Assembly (NCBI GenBank): GCA_021805825.1
Contig: JAJZEC010000011.1
Location: forward strand, 1 to 64,000
Direction: 5' to 3'
Length of the DNA stretch: 64,000 nt
Origin: Pseudomonadota bacterium
GTDB taxonomy: Bacteria > Pseudomonadota > Gammaproteobacteria > Burkholderiales > Burkholderiaceae_C
This document shows, piece after piece, positions 8,632 to 19,705 of this stretch. Below the pieces are notes generated by a model. That model had not been told where the DNA came from and made no database searches. It saw nothing but the letters and a program-made list of their open reading frames with translations. Made by a program: the position numbers and the translations under genes. The stretch's first letter is position 1. Every line of letters starts with the position of its first letter.

Positions 8632-10344
8632 ATGTCCTACGACCTGCGCCGCCTGCCCTTGCCCGTGCCGAACCGGCGTGACCTGATCGCCTTGCCGCTG
8701 ATCCTGGTGTTGTTTTTCATCATCAGCCATGCGGGGCGGCAGATGGTGGCACCGTACGAGCTCGGCGAGCAGCTGCCGATCTCGCTGTCGCCGCTGGCGC
8801 TTCCGGCCTACGGCCTGTACACGGTGCTGCGCATGCTCGCGGCGCTGGTCGTCTCGCTGCTGTTCACCATCGTCTATGCCTGGTTGGCCGCGCACAACCG
8901 TTACGCCGAACGGGTGCTGATCCCGGCGCTGGACATCCTGCAGTCGGTTCCGGTGCTCGGCTACCTGTCGATCACCGTGACCGGGTTCATCGCGCTGTTC
9001 CCCGGCAGTCTGTGGGGGGTGCAGATGGCGGTGATCTTCGCCGTGTTCACCGGGCAGGCCTGGAACATGACCTTTGCGCTGTACCAGGGCATGAAGACCC
9101 TGCCGCGCGATCTGCAGGAGGCCGCGACGCTGTACCGCCTCAATGCCTGGCAGCGATTCTGGAAGCTCGAACTGCCGTTCGCGATGCCGGGCCTGCTGTG
9201 GAACACCATGATGTCGATGTCCGGCGGCTGGTTCATGGTCGTCGCCTCGGAGGCCATCACCGTCTCCGGGCAGACGGTCACGGTGCCGGGCATCGGCTCC
9301 TTCATCGCGCGCGCCATCGCCGCGCGCGACCTCGGCGCCATCGGTTGGGCGATCCTGGCGATGATCATCATCATCCTGCTGTACGACGCGCTGCTGTTCC
9401 GGCCGATCGTCGCCTGGGCCGACAAGTTCAAGTTCGAGATGACCGCCGCCAGCGTGGCGCCGAGCTCGCGGGTGCTCGATTTCCTGCGGCGTACCCGATT
9501 CATCCGCATGCTCGGCGCGCTGCCGGCCGCGCTGTGGGAGCTCAGCCTGTGGCTGAGCCCGCGCCCCGGCTCGTCCCGGCCGCCGTCGCCGCGGCGGCGG
9601 CGTTACGGCGACGGCGTGTTCTACGCAGCTCTGGTGGCCTTCGCGGCCTGGGCCCTGGTCACCCTGCTGCATGTGCTGCCGCGCGATTTCGGCTGGCCCC
9701 TGGTCGGCCATGTGCTGTGGCTCGGGCTGCTCACCGGACTGAAGGTTCTCGTGCTGGTCGCGCTGTCGGCGCTGGTGTGGGTGCCGGTCGGGGTGTGGAT
9801 CGGGCTGCGTCCGGCGTGGGCGGCCCGCGTGCAGCCTCTGGCGCAGTTCCTCGCCGCCTTTCCCGCCAACCTGCTGTTCCCGCTGTTCGTGCTCGCCATC
9901 GTCCGCTGGAATCTCGATGTCGACCTGTTCACCGCGCCGCTGATGATCCTGGGCAGCATGTGGTATGTGCTGTTCTCGGTGGTCGGCGCGGCCTCGGCTA
10001 TTCCGACCGACATGCGCGAGGCGGCTACCAACCTGGGGGTGCGTGGCTGGCTGCTGTGGCGGCGCTTGTACCTGCCGGGGATCTTTCCGGGCTTCGTGAC
10101 CGGGGCGATCACCGCGTCGGGCGGGGCCTGGAACGCCAGCATCGTCGCCGAGGTCGTCAGCTGGGGCGACAAGACCCTGGTGGCACATGGTGTGGGCGCC
10201 TTCATCAGCCAGGCCACCTCGGCCGGCAAGGGCGCCGAAATCGCCCTCGGCGTCGGCGTGATGTCCCTGTACGTGACCCTGGTCAACCGGGTATTCTGGC
10301 GCCGCCTCAACGACCTCGCCGCGCGCCGCCTGCGCCTGGACTGA
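8632..10344 (+). CDS. ABC transporter permease with two fused permease domains (NitT/TauT-like)
   Basis: Inner-membrane component of an ABC transporter, 570 residues, made of two tandem BPD-type permease modules. Each has an EAA coupling loop for the ATPase: EAATLYRLNAWQRFWKLELP near residue 165 and EAATNLGVRGWLLWRRLYLP near residue 465. A basic, proline-rich linker (about residues 310-325) joins the modules. Relatives occur with nitrate/sulfonate/bicarbonate-type systems. No periplasmic binding protein gene lies nearby. The ATPase gene follows after 39 bases, then a glycosyltransferase, giving a three-gene operon. The substrate cannot be read from sequence. Confidence 0.88.
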   Translation: MSYDLRRLPLPVPNRRDLIALPLILVLFFIISHAGRQMVAPYELGEQLPISLSPLALPAYGLYTVLRMLAALVVSLLFTIVYAWLAAHNRYAERVLIPALDILQSVPVLGYLSITVTGFIALFPGSLWGVQMAVIFAVFTGQAWNMTFALYQGMKTLPRDLQEAATLYRLNAWQRFWKLELPFAMPGLLWNTMMSMSGGWFMVVASEAITVSGQTVTVPGIGSFIARAIAARDLGAIGWAILAMIIIILLYDALLFRPIVAWADKFKFEMTAASVAPSSRVLDFLRRTRFIRMLGALPAALWELSLWLSPRPGSSRPPSPRRRRYGDGVFYAALVAFAAWALVTLLHVLPRDFGWPLVGHVLWLGLLTGLKVLVLVALSALVWVPVGVWIGLRPAWAARVQPLAQFLAAFPANLLFPLFVLAIVRWNLDVDLFTAPLMILGSMWYVLFSVVGAASAIPTDMREAATNLGVRGWLLWRRLYLPGIFPGFVTGAITASGGAWNASIVAEVVSWGDKTLVAHGVGAFISQATSAGKGAEIALGVGVMSLYVTLVNRVFWRRLNDLAARRLRLD

Positions 10345-10383
10345 CGCCGCCCCCGCCCCTGCCCCATTCCCCGGAACTCCGCC

Positions 10384-11742
10384 ATGGCAGCCATCGAGCA
10401 GCAGGTCGCGCAGCAGCCGTCCGACATCTTCTTCGCCGAGCATGTGCGCAAGGCCTTCAAGGCGCCCGATGGCACCGAGCTGCTGATCCTCGACGACGTC
10501 AGCCTGCGCCTGCAGGAGCACGAGATCCTGGTGCTGCTGGGCCGTTCGGGCTCGGGCAAGTCCACGCTGCTGCGCATGCTGGCCGGCCTGTCCGAGCCCA
10601 CCGCCGGAACCCTGCTGCACCGCGGGCGCCCGATCGAGGGGCCGGTGCCGGGGCTGGCCATGGTGTTCCAGAGCTTCGCGCTGTTCCCCTGGCTCACCGT
10701 GCTGCAGAACGTCGAGCTCGGGCTGGAAGCCTTGAAGGTGCCTCCCGCGGAGCGGCGGCAGCGCGCGCTGGCGGCCATCGACCTCATCGGTCTCGACGGT
10801 TTCGAGTCGGCCTATCCACGCGAGCTCTCCGGCGGAATGCGCCAGCGCGTGGGTTTCGCGCGCGCGCTGGTCATCGACCCCGACGTGCTGCTGATGGACG
10901 AGCCCTTCTCGGCGCTGGACGTGCTGACGGCCGAAACCATGCGCACCGACCTGCTCGACCTGTGGGCCGAGCGCAAGATTCCCACCCAGGGCATCCTGCT
11001 GGTCTCGCACAACATCGAGGAAGCGGTGCTGCTGGCCGACCGCATCCTCATCCTGGGATCGAACCCGGGTCGCGTGCGGGCCGAGATCCCGGTGCGCCTG
11101 GCGCAGCCGCGCGACCGCGAATCGCAGGAATTCCGCGACCTCGTCGAGCACATCTACGGCATCATGACCTCGCGCCCGGCGGCCGCTCCGAACGTCGCGC
11201 AGCGCGGCGCGCTGGGCATCGGGCACCGGCTGCCGGCGGTTCCGGTCAACCAGCTCGCCGGCCTGCTCGAGGAGCTGTACTCGCTGGAGCAGGGCTCGGG
11301 CAACGCGCGCATCGGTCTGCCCGACCTGGCCGAGGACATGCATTTCTCGGTCGACGATCTGTTTCCGCTGATCGAGGCCGTCGAACTGCTGGGCTTCGCC
11401 CAGGTCGCCGACGGCGATATCGAGCTCACCGCCGCCGGTCGTCTGTTCGTCGATGCCGACGTGCAGGAGCGCAAGCGGCTGTTCGCCCGCCATCTCATCG
11501 CACGCGTTCCCCTGGCCGCGCGGGTGCGCGCGGTGCTCGACGAGCGGCACAACCACCGCGCGCCCGGAACCCGCTTCCGCGCCGAACTCGAGGATCTGCT
11601 CAGCGAGGAGGAGGCCGAGCGCGTCCTCGATACCGCGATCGACTGGGGTCGCTACGCCGAGGTCTACGCCTACGACGACAACGCCGACGTGTTCAGCCTG
11701 GACAACCCGGGCGAGGACGAGGCCGAGGGCGTGGTCGAATGA
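10384..11742 (+). CDS. ABC transporter ATP-binding protein with C-terminal AAA-associated domain
   Basis: ATPase partner of the fused permease, 452 residues. The nucleotide-binding domain has Walker A GRSGSGKST (near residue 55), a Q-loop in MVFQSFALFPWL, signature ELSGGMRQRVGFARAL, Walker B VLLMDEPFSALD, and the switch histidine in LLVSHNIEEAV. Residues from about 275 form an extra helical domain, containing LEELYSLEQGSG and DLAEDMHFSVDDLFPLIEAVELL, which matches the AAA-associated C-terminal domain seen in some nitrate/sulfonate-type ATPases. Its stop overlaps the glycosyltransferase start (ATGA), implying translational coupling. Confidence 0.9.
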   Translation: MAAIEQQVAQQPSDIFFAEHVRKAFKAPDGTELLILDDVSLRLQEHEILVLLGRSGSGKSTLLRMLAGLSEPTAGTLLHRGRPIEGPVPGLAMVFQSFALFPWLTVLQNVELGLEALKVPPAERRQRALAAIDLIGLDGFESAYPRELSGGMRQRVGFARALVIDPDVLLMDEPFSALDVLTAETMRTDLLDLWAERKIPTQGILLVSHNIEEAVLLADRILILGSNPGRVRAEIPVRLAQPRDRESQEFRDLVEHIYGIMTSRPAAAPNVAQRGALGIGHRLPAVPVNQLAGLLEELYSLEQGSGNARIGLPDLAEDMHFSVDDLFPLIEAVELLGFAQVADGDIELTAAGRLFVDADVQERKRLFARHLIARVPLAARVRAVLDERHNHRAPGTRFRAELEDLLSEEEAERVLDTAIDWGRYAEVYAYDDNADVFSLDNPGEDEAEGVVE

Positions 11743-12935
11743 GCCTTCGCGGCGCCCGCGTCGACCTGGTCTATTTCAACGCCGGCGGCGGGCATCGGGC
11801 GTCCGCCCTGGCCCTGCAGCAGGCCATCGCCGAATGCGGGCTGGACTGGCAGGTGCGCATGGTCAACCTCAGCGAGGTGCTCGACCCGGGCGGCACGCTG
11901 CGCCGGCGTACCTTCTCTCCGGAGGACTACTACAACCTGCGGCTGGCGCACGGACTGACCCTGGGCATGCGCACCGAACTGCGGGTGCTGCAGGGCCTGA
12001 TCCGACTGCTCCAGCCGACGCTGGTGCGCATGCTGCGGGAGCACTGGCAGCGCAGCCAGCCGGATCTGGTGGTATCGCTGATTCCCAATTTCAACCGCGC
12101 GCTGTACACCAGCCTGCGCGCCTGCCTGCCGGCCGTGCCCTACGTGACCGTGCTGACCGACCTCGCCGACCACCCGCCGCATTTCTGGATCGAGCCGGGG
12201 CAGCGGCAGCACCTGGTGTGCGGCAGCGAGCACGCGGTGCAGCAGGCACTGGCCGCCGGCTACGCGCCGCAGCAGGTGCATGCCACCTCGGGGATGATCC
12301 TCCGCCCGGAGTTCTACCGCGTCGCCGACGACTTCGATGTCGAGCGCGAGCGCCTGCGCCATGGGCTGGAGCCAGGCCGCCCCACGGCCGTGGTGATGTT
12401 CGGCGGGCATGGGGCACGCTCGATGCTGTCGATCGCCGAGCGGCTGGACGATCTGCAGCTGATCCTGCTGTGCGGCCACAACCAGCGGCTGGCGCAGCGC
12501 CTGCGCGAACAGCCGGCGCGCGCGCCGCGGCTGGTGCTGGGTTACACCACGCAGGTGGCCGAGGTGCTGCGCATGGGGGATTTCTTCATCGGCAAGCCCG
12601 GCCCGGGCAGCCTGAGCGAGGCGTTGCACCTGGGGCTGCCAGTGGTGGTCACGCGCAACGCCTGGACGATGCCGCAGGAGCGCTACAACACCCAATGGGT
12701 GCGCGAGCGCGGACTCGGCCTGGTGCTGCCTTCGTTCCGAAGCATTGCCGATGCCGTTCCACGGCTGCTGGCCGACCTCCCGGGCTACCGCGCGCGCGTG
12801 GCCGCGCTGCGCAACCGCGCGGTGTTCGAACTTCCGCCGCTGCTCGAACGCATCCTGCAGCAGGCGCTCGACGAAGCCGACGCCGCCATGGCGCCGGTGC
12901 TCAGTTCAGCAGCACGCGCCGCGCCAGCGCGCTGA
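11739..12935 (+). CDS. Glycosyltransferase related to MGDG synthase / MurG (GT28-like)
   Basis: Probable lipid or cell-wall glycosyltransferase of GT-B fold, 398 residues. The N-terminal half starts VDLVYFNAGGGHRASALALQ, the glycine-rich acceptor-side loop of MGDG-synthase and diacylglycerol glucosyltransferases; the C-terminal half has VMFGGHGARSMLS and the donor-sugar segment GKPGPGSLSEALHLGLPVVV. The ORF track shows it only as the tail of a 1307-residue frame; the true start is ATG 11739, overlapping the ATPase stop. Its place in an ABC-transporter operon suggests a glycolipid or surface-glycan role (inference). The 3' end overlaps the convergent gene by 35 bases. Confidence 0.85.
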   Translation: MSLRGARVDLVYFNAGGGHRASALALQQAIAECGLDWQVRMVNLSEVLDPGGTLRRRTFSPEDYYNLRLAHGLTLGMRTELRVLQGLIRLLQPTLVRMLREHWQRSQPDLVVSLIPNFNRALYTSLRACLPAVPYVTVLTDLADHPPHFWIEPGQRQHLVCGSEHAVQQALAAGYAPQQVHATSGMILRPEFYRVADDFDVERERLRHGLEPGRPTAVVMFGGHGARSMLSIAERLDDLQLILLCGHNQRLAQRLREQPARAPRLVLGYTTQVAEVLRMGDFFIGKPGPGSLSEALHLGLPVVVTRNAWTMPQERYNTQWVRERGLGLVLPSFRSIADAVPRLLADLPGYRARVAALRNRAVFELPPLLERILQQALDEADAAMAPVLSSAARAAPAR

Positions 12936-13770
12936 GCGGCCTCTCGGCCCAGCGTTGCCAGCGCGGCCCGAGCTGCAGGGGCTTGATGATCATGCGTACC
13001 GCGAGGTCGATCGGATACTGCCTGCGCATGCGATCGAAAACCTGACGCCGCACGTCCTGCAGCGCCGGCGGCATCGGATCGTCGCGCCAGCGCCAGGCCG
13101 CGGCATGGCGCAGCGCGATGTCGGCGTCGCTGCGCCGCAGCTCCGACAGCCGCCGCCACAGTGCGGCGATCACCTGGCCCCGCCCCAGGCCTTCGCTGCG
13201 GCGGTAGCGAAGGAATCGCTGGTAGAAATTCTTGTAGTGTTGCACCTCGTCGGTGCGGATGCGCCACGTCAGCTCGCGCAGCACCGGTTCATCGCAGATC
13301 GCATTGAGCGCCTGGTAGTAGGTCGTGGTGCCCATTTCGACCATGCAGCGGGCGACCAGCTCGCGCCCGCGCGAAGGCTCGAGTTCATCCAGGGTGCACA
13401 ACGCCGAGTACTCGGTGAAGAAGGCATCGAAGGCGTCGTTCCACGCGAACTCCGGCCAGACATGCTCCACGTAGGAGCGCAGCGCGTGGCCGTGCTGGAG
13501 TTCCTCGGGCTCCCATTGCTCGCGCAGCCAGGCGCCGAAGTCGTCGTCGCCGTCGAAGTAGGCCAGCAGGTTGCGGGTGTACAGGTCGGTTCCGCTCTCG
13601 ATGAACGACGCGCTGCAGACGAGCAGGAAGATGTCGTCCCGCGGCGCCACGACGTCGCGCTCGATGGCCTGCAGGTCGATGTCGTCGAAGCTCCAGCGCA
13701 GTCGGGTGGAGCCCGGTGGGGTCGGCGCGGGGATCGGGTCATGCATCGGATCGTGCATCGAGTCGGACAT
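12901..13770 (-). CDS. Ferritin-like diiron protein resembling acyl-ACP desaturases
   Basis: 289-residue helical protein with a complete set of candidate diiron ligands in desaturase order: E in ASFIESGTDLYT, ExxH in EPEELQHGHAL, E in CMVEMGTTTYYQA, and ExxH in TDEVQHYKNFYQ. This pattern is that of soluble acyl-ACP desaturases and related ferritin-like oxidases. The chemistry is not determined. ATG 13770 is chosen over the track's 13923 because AGGA lies 10 bases upstream and the added 51 residues look random. Its C-terminal 12 codons are antisense to the end of the glycosyltransferase gene. Confidence 0.83.
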   Translation of the reverse strand: MSDSMHDPMHDPIPAPTPPGSTRLRWSFDDIDLQAIERDVVAPRDDIFLLVCSASFIESGTDLYTRNLLAYFDGDDDFGAWLREQWEPEELQHGHALRSYVEHVWPEFAWNDAFDAFFTEYSALCTLDELEPSRGRELVARCMVEMGTTTYYQALNAICDEPVLRELTWRIRTDEVQHYKNFYQRFLRYRRSEGLGRGQVIAALWRRLSELRRSDADIALRHAAAWRWRDDPMPPALQDVRRQVFDRMRRQYPIDLAVRMIIKPLQLGPRWQRWAERPLSALARRVLLN

Positions 13771-13925
13771 GGTTCTCGGATCCTGGTATCGAGGGCGGGC
13801 TGCGCGCGCAGCAACCCCGGGTGGCGCGCTGGAGGCAGGCTGCCCTACACTTCGGTGCGCCCCATGTGTTCTCGTCAGGATAGATTGTGCGCCGCCGCGC
13901 AAGGGACTGCCGAAGGAGGTCATTC

Positions 13926-14588
13926 ATGTCCGAACGCAAATTTGTCGTCGCATGTGCTGCAGCGGTCGCGCTCGCTGGCTGCAGCAACATGAACGCGTCA
14001 CAGAACGCCACTGCGCAAGGCGCGGGCATCGGCGCCGCCGCCGGGGCCTTGCTGGGCGCGATCACCGCAGGCGGCAACACCGGCAGCAGCGCGCTGCAGG
14101 GCGCCGCGCTGGGTGCCGCGGTGGGCGCCGCCGGGGGTTACCTGTGGAACCGCCACCTGGAGGAGCAGAAGCAGCAGATGCAGCGTGCCACGGCCGGCAC
14201 CGGGGTGCAGGTCGCACAGACCGCGGACAACCGCCTGCGCATCGGCGTGCCCTCCGACGCCGGTTTCGCCACCGACAGCGCCCAGATCAACCCGCGGCTG
14301 TACCCGATCCTCGACCAGTTGGCGCAAGGCTTGCGCGCCAACCCCGGGGAAACCGTGCAGGTGCTGGGTTTCACCGACAACACCGGCTCGGACGCCATCA
14401 ACTACCCGCTGTCGAGCAACCGCGCGCAATCGGTCAAGAACTTCCTGGTTTCGCGCGGGGTTGCCGCGCAGCGCATCGAGGTGCAGGGGCTCGGGCCGAC
14501 CCAGCCGGTGGCCAGCAACGCCACCGCGGCCGGCCGCGCGATGAACCGGCGGGTGGAGATCTACATCGCCCAGCCCCGCGCGGGCTGA
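13926..14588 (+). CDS. OmpA-family outer-membrane lipoprotein with glycine zipper
   Basis: Peptidoglycan-associated lipoprotein of 220 residues. It has a lipoprotein signal ending ALAGC, then a glycine/alanine-rich segment (GAGIGAAAGALLGAITAGG and GAALGAAVGAAGG, about residues 35-75) of the glycine-zipper type, then an OmpA C-terminal peptidoglycan-binding domain with VLGFTDNTGSDAINYPLS, NRAQSVKNFL and NRRVEIYI. The ATG at 13926 follows an excellent AAGGAGGT site. A TAGATT at 13881-13886 may be its -10 element. Convergent with the nitrilase-family gene 17 bases away. Confidence 0.93.
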   Translation: MSERKFVVACAAAVALAGCSNMNASQNATAQGAGIGAAAGALLGAITAGGNTGSSALQGAALGAAVGAAGGYLWNRHLEEQKQQMQRATAGTGVQVAQTADNRLRIGVPSDAGFATDSAQINPRLYPILDQLAQGLRANPGETVQVLGFTDNTGSDAINYPLSSNRAQSVKNFLVSRGVAAQRIEVQGLGPTQPVASNATAAGRAMNRRVEIYIAQPRAG

Positions 14589-14605
14589 GACGGCGCAGCG
14601 GGCGC

Positions 14606-15408
<803 letters not shown>

Positions 15409-15412
<4 letters not shown>

Positions 15413-18400
15413 GGCGGTGTGCGCAGGGTGGATGGCCGAGCCGGGAGGCTTCCAGGCCGCGCGGCCGCGGTCGGCGGCGCGTGCGGCTCGTGCTGCGGGG
15501 CGACGTCGGGGTGGGTCCAGGTACCGGTGATGTGGTAGCCGTAGGTCAGCGCCTTCATCAGGGGCTCGCGCGCGATGAGTTGCGCGATGAAGGTGCCCAG
15601 GCCGATGGCCGGATTGATCAGAGCATAAGCCAGCGAAGCCGAACCGGCGTTGATGTCCGGAACCACGACGACGTACAGATCCTGGGTCTCGCGCGCCAGG
15701 TCGGCCGAGCCGTCGATGAATACGGTCGCCGACAGCCCGCGCATCCTGAAATTGTTCGTGCGCGCGCGGCCGTCGTGCACCTGCACGTCTGCGGTGACCT
15801 TGTCGAAGGCGAAGCCGCTGGAGAACACATCGCTGAAATTGAACATCAGCCGCCGCGGCAGGCTCTGCAGGCTGAGCACCCCGAGCAGCTTGGAAATGCC
15901 CGGATCGGCCTTCAGGAAACGACCCTGCCCCAATTGCAGTGCGAACTGCCCGGACAGGGTGGGATAGTCCAGCGCCAGCGGCGACCCCAGCCAGCTCAGC
16001 GTGCCCTTCAGCGTGCCCTTGCCGCCCTTGAGCAGACCGGGCTTGCCCAGCCGCGCGAGCAGGGCCCCGGCGTCGGCCACCTCGAGGCGGAAGCCCAGCG
16101 CCATGCGGTGCCGCGCGCCGCCGGCGCGCGGCGTCCAGTCGCCGGAGGCGTCGAGCACGGCGTCGCGTGAACGCAGGCGCACGTGGTCGAGCTGCCAGCG
16201 GCGCGCGGATCCGTTGCCGATGTTGACGGCCCGCAGTTGCAGGCTGTCGAAGCGGTGGCCATGGATATCGACGTCACTGGCCTGCAGGTCGATCGCCGGC
16301 AGGCTGCGCAAGGGCTGGGCGTCCAGCAGCTGCTCGACATCGGGGTCGGCGCTGCGTGGCAGCCACAGTCGGCTCAGGCGCGCATGGATGCTGCCGGGCG
16401 CGCCGCCGGCGCCCATGCGCCAGTCGATCAGCCCGTCGAGCTGGTCGCTGCGCAGGTTCGCCTGCCACAGCGAGTCCTGGCGGGTGGCGCCCAGCACCAC
16501 ATGGTCGAAGCGCCGGCCGTCGAGGGTCAGGCTGGCCACATCCAGCGCCAGGGCGCTCGGCAGCCAGTCGGCCGGCAGCGCGGCGGCACTGGCGCCGCCG
16601 CCGGCGACTGCCGGCGGCTCCAGCAGCTGGCGCCAGGTATCCACATCGAGGCTGTCCAGCGCGACATTGGCCTGCACGCCGGCGGCCGGATGGGGCAGCG
16701 CGGCGCGCGCGCCCAGCGCGATGCCCAGTTGGCGCCAGTGCGGCGCGCCGGCGCCCGAGGCGGCGCGCAGGCTGCCGCGCAGCCGCAGCCCATCGCCCAG
16801 CGCGAGTTCGATGTCCTGTGCGCCGGCGCCCGTCTGCTGCACATCCAGGCGCAGCGGCGCGCTGCCTGACGCCGCCTTGGCCAACGGCGCGGGCAGCGCC
16901 AGCGCCATGCCTTGCAGGCTGCTGCGCAGGGAGATGCGCAGCGGCTGGCCGGTGGCTGCGCTGCGGATCTGCAGGCTGAAGGGGGCGCTGCCGTGCATCT
17001 GCCGCAGCAGGGGCTGCCAGGCCTGCCACGCCGGCAGCGCCCGCAGCGCAGCCGCGTGGGCCTGGCCCTGTGCGTCGATGCGCAGCGCCCCGGATCGATC
17101 CTGGGTGCCGCGCAGTTGCAGCGGGGCACCGGCGAAGTCGCGCGCGTCGAGCTGCAGCTGGAAGCCGTGTTCGCTGAAGTCGAGCGTGCCGCGCGTCCCG
17201 ACCATCGGCGGCAGCCAGGGCAGGTAGCGCAGGCGGTCGTCGAGGAACTGCAGCCGGCCCTGCACGCGCGCCTTCTCCAGCTGCTGCAGCGGCAGGCTCA
17301 GGCGCAACTGGCCGCGCAGCGGGCCGCTGGCACTGGCGCGCGACAGGCTGTGGCCCAGGGCCTGGTCGAGCGGCGAGTCGCGCAGGTAGCGCAGCGCGTC
17401 GCCGGCCTGTCCCTGCAGCAGGCCCTGTGCCTGCACCACCGCATGCGCATAGTCGGCCAGCTCCAGCTGGCCCGCGCTGAGCTCGATGCCGTCCGCGCGC
17501 GCGCGCAGTGCGCGCGCGGACATCCCGCGCGCGGTGAAGCGGAAGTCGCCGCTGAGGTCGCGGAACACGGGCCATAGCGCATTGCCGGCGACCTCGGAGG
17601 ACTGCGCCTGCCGACCCCTGCCGAGCAGGTGGCGGGGCGCCGGGTTGAACACCCCGTCCTGGATATGGGCATCGACCTCGAACACCCCACTGCCCGGCTG
17701 CTCGAAGGGAAAGGCCGCCAGCGGGCCCTGCACGAGCACGCGCACGCGGCTGGCGCTGCCGCCGGCGATGGCGCTGCGCAGGTAGTCGCGCGTACCGGGG
17801 TCGACGGCGCGCGGCAGGTAGGCGGGAACCGCGCGCGCATCGACATGGTCGAGATGGGCGCTGAGGTCGAGCAGGCCGGGTGTGCCGGCCTGGGTCGTGT
17901 AGCGCAGATCGACGGTGCCGGAGGCGTCCGGCGTCTGCAGCTGGATGTGGCTCGCCTGCAGATCCCACGCTCCGTTGGCCGCGCGGGTCCAGCTCAGCCG
18001 TGCCTGCAGCTTGCGCAGCGGCAGGCTGGCCGCGTCGAACACCGTGGGCAGCGCCACCGCGCCGGGCTGCATGCGCAGCTCGGCGCTGCCGGCGTCCTGG
18101 TTGGCGTCGATGCTGCCATCCAGGCCCTGCACTCCGGGCCATGCCGCCGGCAGCGCGGCCTGCGCGCGCTGTTGCGCCAGGGGGTCGGCTTCCGGCGCGG
18201 GCGGCGGCGCCGGGCTGTTCCAGCCGAGGCCGGCGAAGCGCGCCTGCAGGGTGTAGCGCTGCGGCAGTTGCCTGGCGCTCGCCGCGCTCCAGCTCAGGCT
18301 GGCCTGCGCGATGGATCCGCGGGGCTGCAGCAGCTGCAGCCTGGCGCGCCAGGCTGCCGGCAGCGGAAGCGCCTGCGCGAGCTGGTCGAGCGCCGCCAGG

Positions 18401-19617
18401 TCGAGCCCGTCGCAGGCTGCGCTGCCCTGCGGCGCCTTGCCCGGCGGCCGCTGCTCCCGCCAGGCCAGGCGCGACGGCGCCAGCAGCGCGCCGTTGTCCG
18501 TGAGCAGCCGCAGGTTGCTGAGCTGCAGCTGCTGACCGTCGACCAGCCGCTGCCAGAGCAGGCTGCCCGACAGGGCCCGCAGCCGCAGTGCCGGCAGATC
18601 CGGGCGCAGCTGGGCGCTGAGCGGGCCCAGCGCGGCCACCAGGGTGAGTTGTTGCGCAGAGTAGCCACGGCCGACTTGCAGCCATGCGCGTATCGCTCCA
18701 TCTCCGCCGTGCAAATGCGCCGGCAGCTGCAGCCATTGGCCCAGGGCGTCGATATCGACGCGCGGCATGTCGACCCACAGCGTGCCATGCCAGGCAGCGA
18801 AGTCCCCCGGGTGGATGTCGAACAGCGATTGGTGCATGTCCGCGCGCAACTGCAAGGTCGCGCCCAGTTCCTGCGGAGGCAGCGCTTGCAGCGCCAAGCG
18901 GTGGCGAAGCAGTGTGTTGCGCAAATCGATGGACACATCACGCAAGCGCAGCGGGGGCGCCGCGTGCATGCGGTCGACCCAGGTGACGCGGCTGTCCTGC
19001 ACCAGGATCTGATCCTGCGAGAACAACCAGTCGGCAAAGCGCGTGCTGCCGGACTGCGCGCCGCCGCGCAGGTTCAGGGCGATGCCGCCGATGTCGATAT
19101 GGTCGGCGTCGACGCGGGTGATGCGCAGGTCGGCGCCGCGGATCGCCAGCTGCTCGAAGCTCAGCTGCATGCGCGGCAGGCTCTTCCACGACGGCATCGC
19201 CTGCACCGAGTCCAGGCGCAATGCCGGGTGGCCGTGGCCGTCGTCGATCACCAGGTCATGGATCGACAGCACCGGCAGCAGCCCGTGCCAGCGCGCCTGC
19301 ACGGATCCGATGTGCACCGGCAGACCCAGGGCGCGGCTCGAGGCCTGCTCCAGCCAGGGCACGAATTGCTGCGCCTGCGGAAGCACCGCGTAGCGCAGGG
19401 TCAGCAACCCGGCGCCCAGCAGCAGATAGGCCGCGACCACCAGCGCCACCGCCGCTTCGAGCAAGCGGGTGGCCAGGCGGAGGGACGGGTGCAGCGCGGA
19501 CACGAGGGCGACTGGGGCGGACGCGGCGGGTACGGGACTCTGCCCTGCGCGGGCAAGGGCGAGGGCGCTTGCGCGATGGTAGCCAAGGAAGTGGCGCGTC
19601 GGGGCTCCACCGTGCAT
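15409..19617 (-). CDS. yhdP: YhdP family AsmA-like envelope protein
   Basis: Very large inner-membrane-anchored periplasmic protein, 1402 residues from ATG 19617. One N-terminal helix (LLEAAVALVVAAYLLLGAGLLTL) is followed by a long beta-rich body of the AsmA/DUF3971 type, ending in the conserved C-terminal region with LSLQSLPRRLMFNFSDVFSSGFAFDKV and SLAYALINPAIGLGTFIAQ. In E. coli, YhdP works with TamB and YdbH in phospholipid movement to the outer membrane. The start is uncertain: the track's 19665, ATG 19617 and a GTG at 19503 are all possible. Divergent from glnE and coupled to the downstream nitrilase gene, an arrangement I associate with Burkholderiales. Confidence 0.88.
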
Positions 19618-19705
19618 GCGCGAGGGCGCCCTGCAAGCTGCGGCGGGCTGCAATATGCTGCGCACTGAAAGCCGCCGCCGGCGTGCAGGTCTGTCGTTTC
19701 CGCGG

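Noticed and set aside
8271-8681. 136-residue ORF in the gap before the ABC permease
   Set aside because: Arginine-rich, no ribosome-binding site, and runs into the permease gene in another frame.
8440-11556. 1038-residue minus-strand ORF over the ABC permease/ATPase genes
   Set aside because: Shadow frame created by high GC; Gln/His/Arg-rich with no family features, and the plus strand carries clear ABC proteins.
9012-11738. First 909 codons of the 1307-residue ORF ending in the glycosyltransferase
   Set aside because: Out-of-frame reading of the ABC genes; family sequence begins only at ATG 11739.
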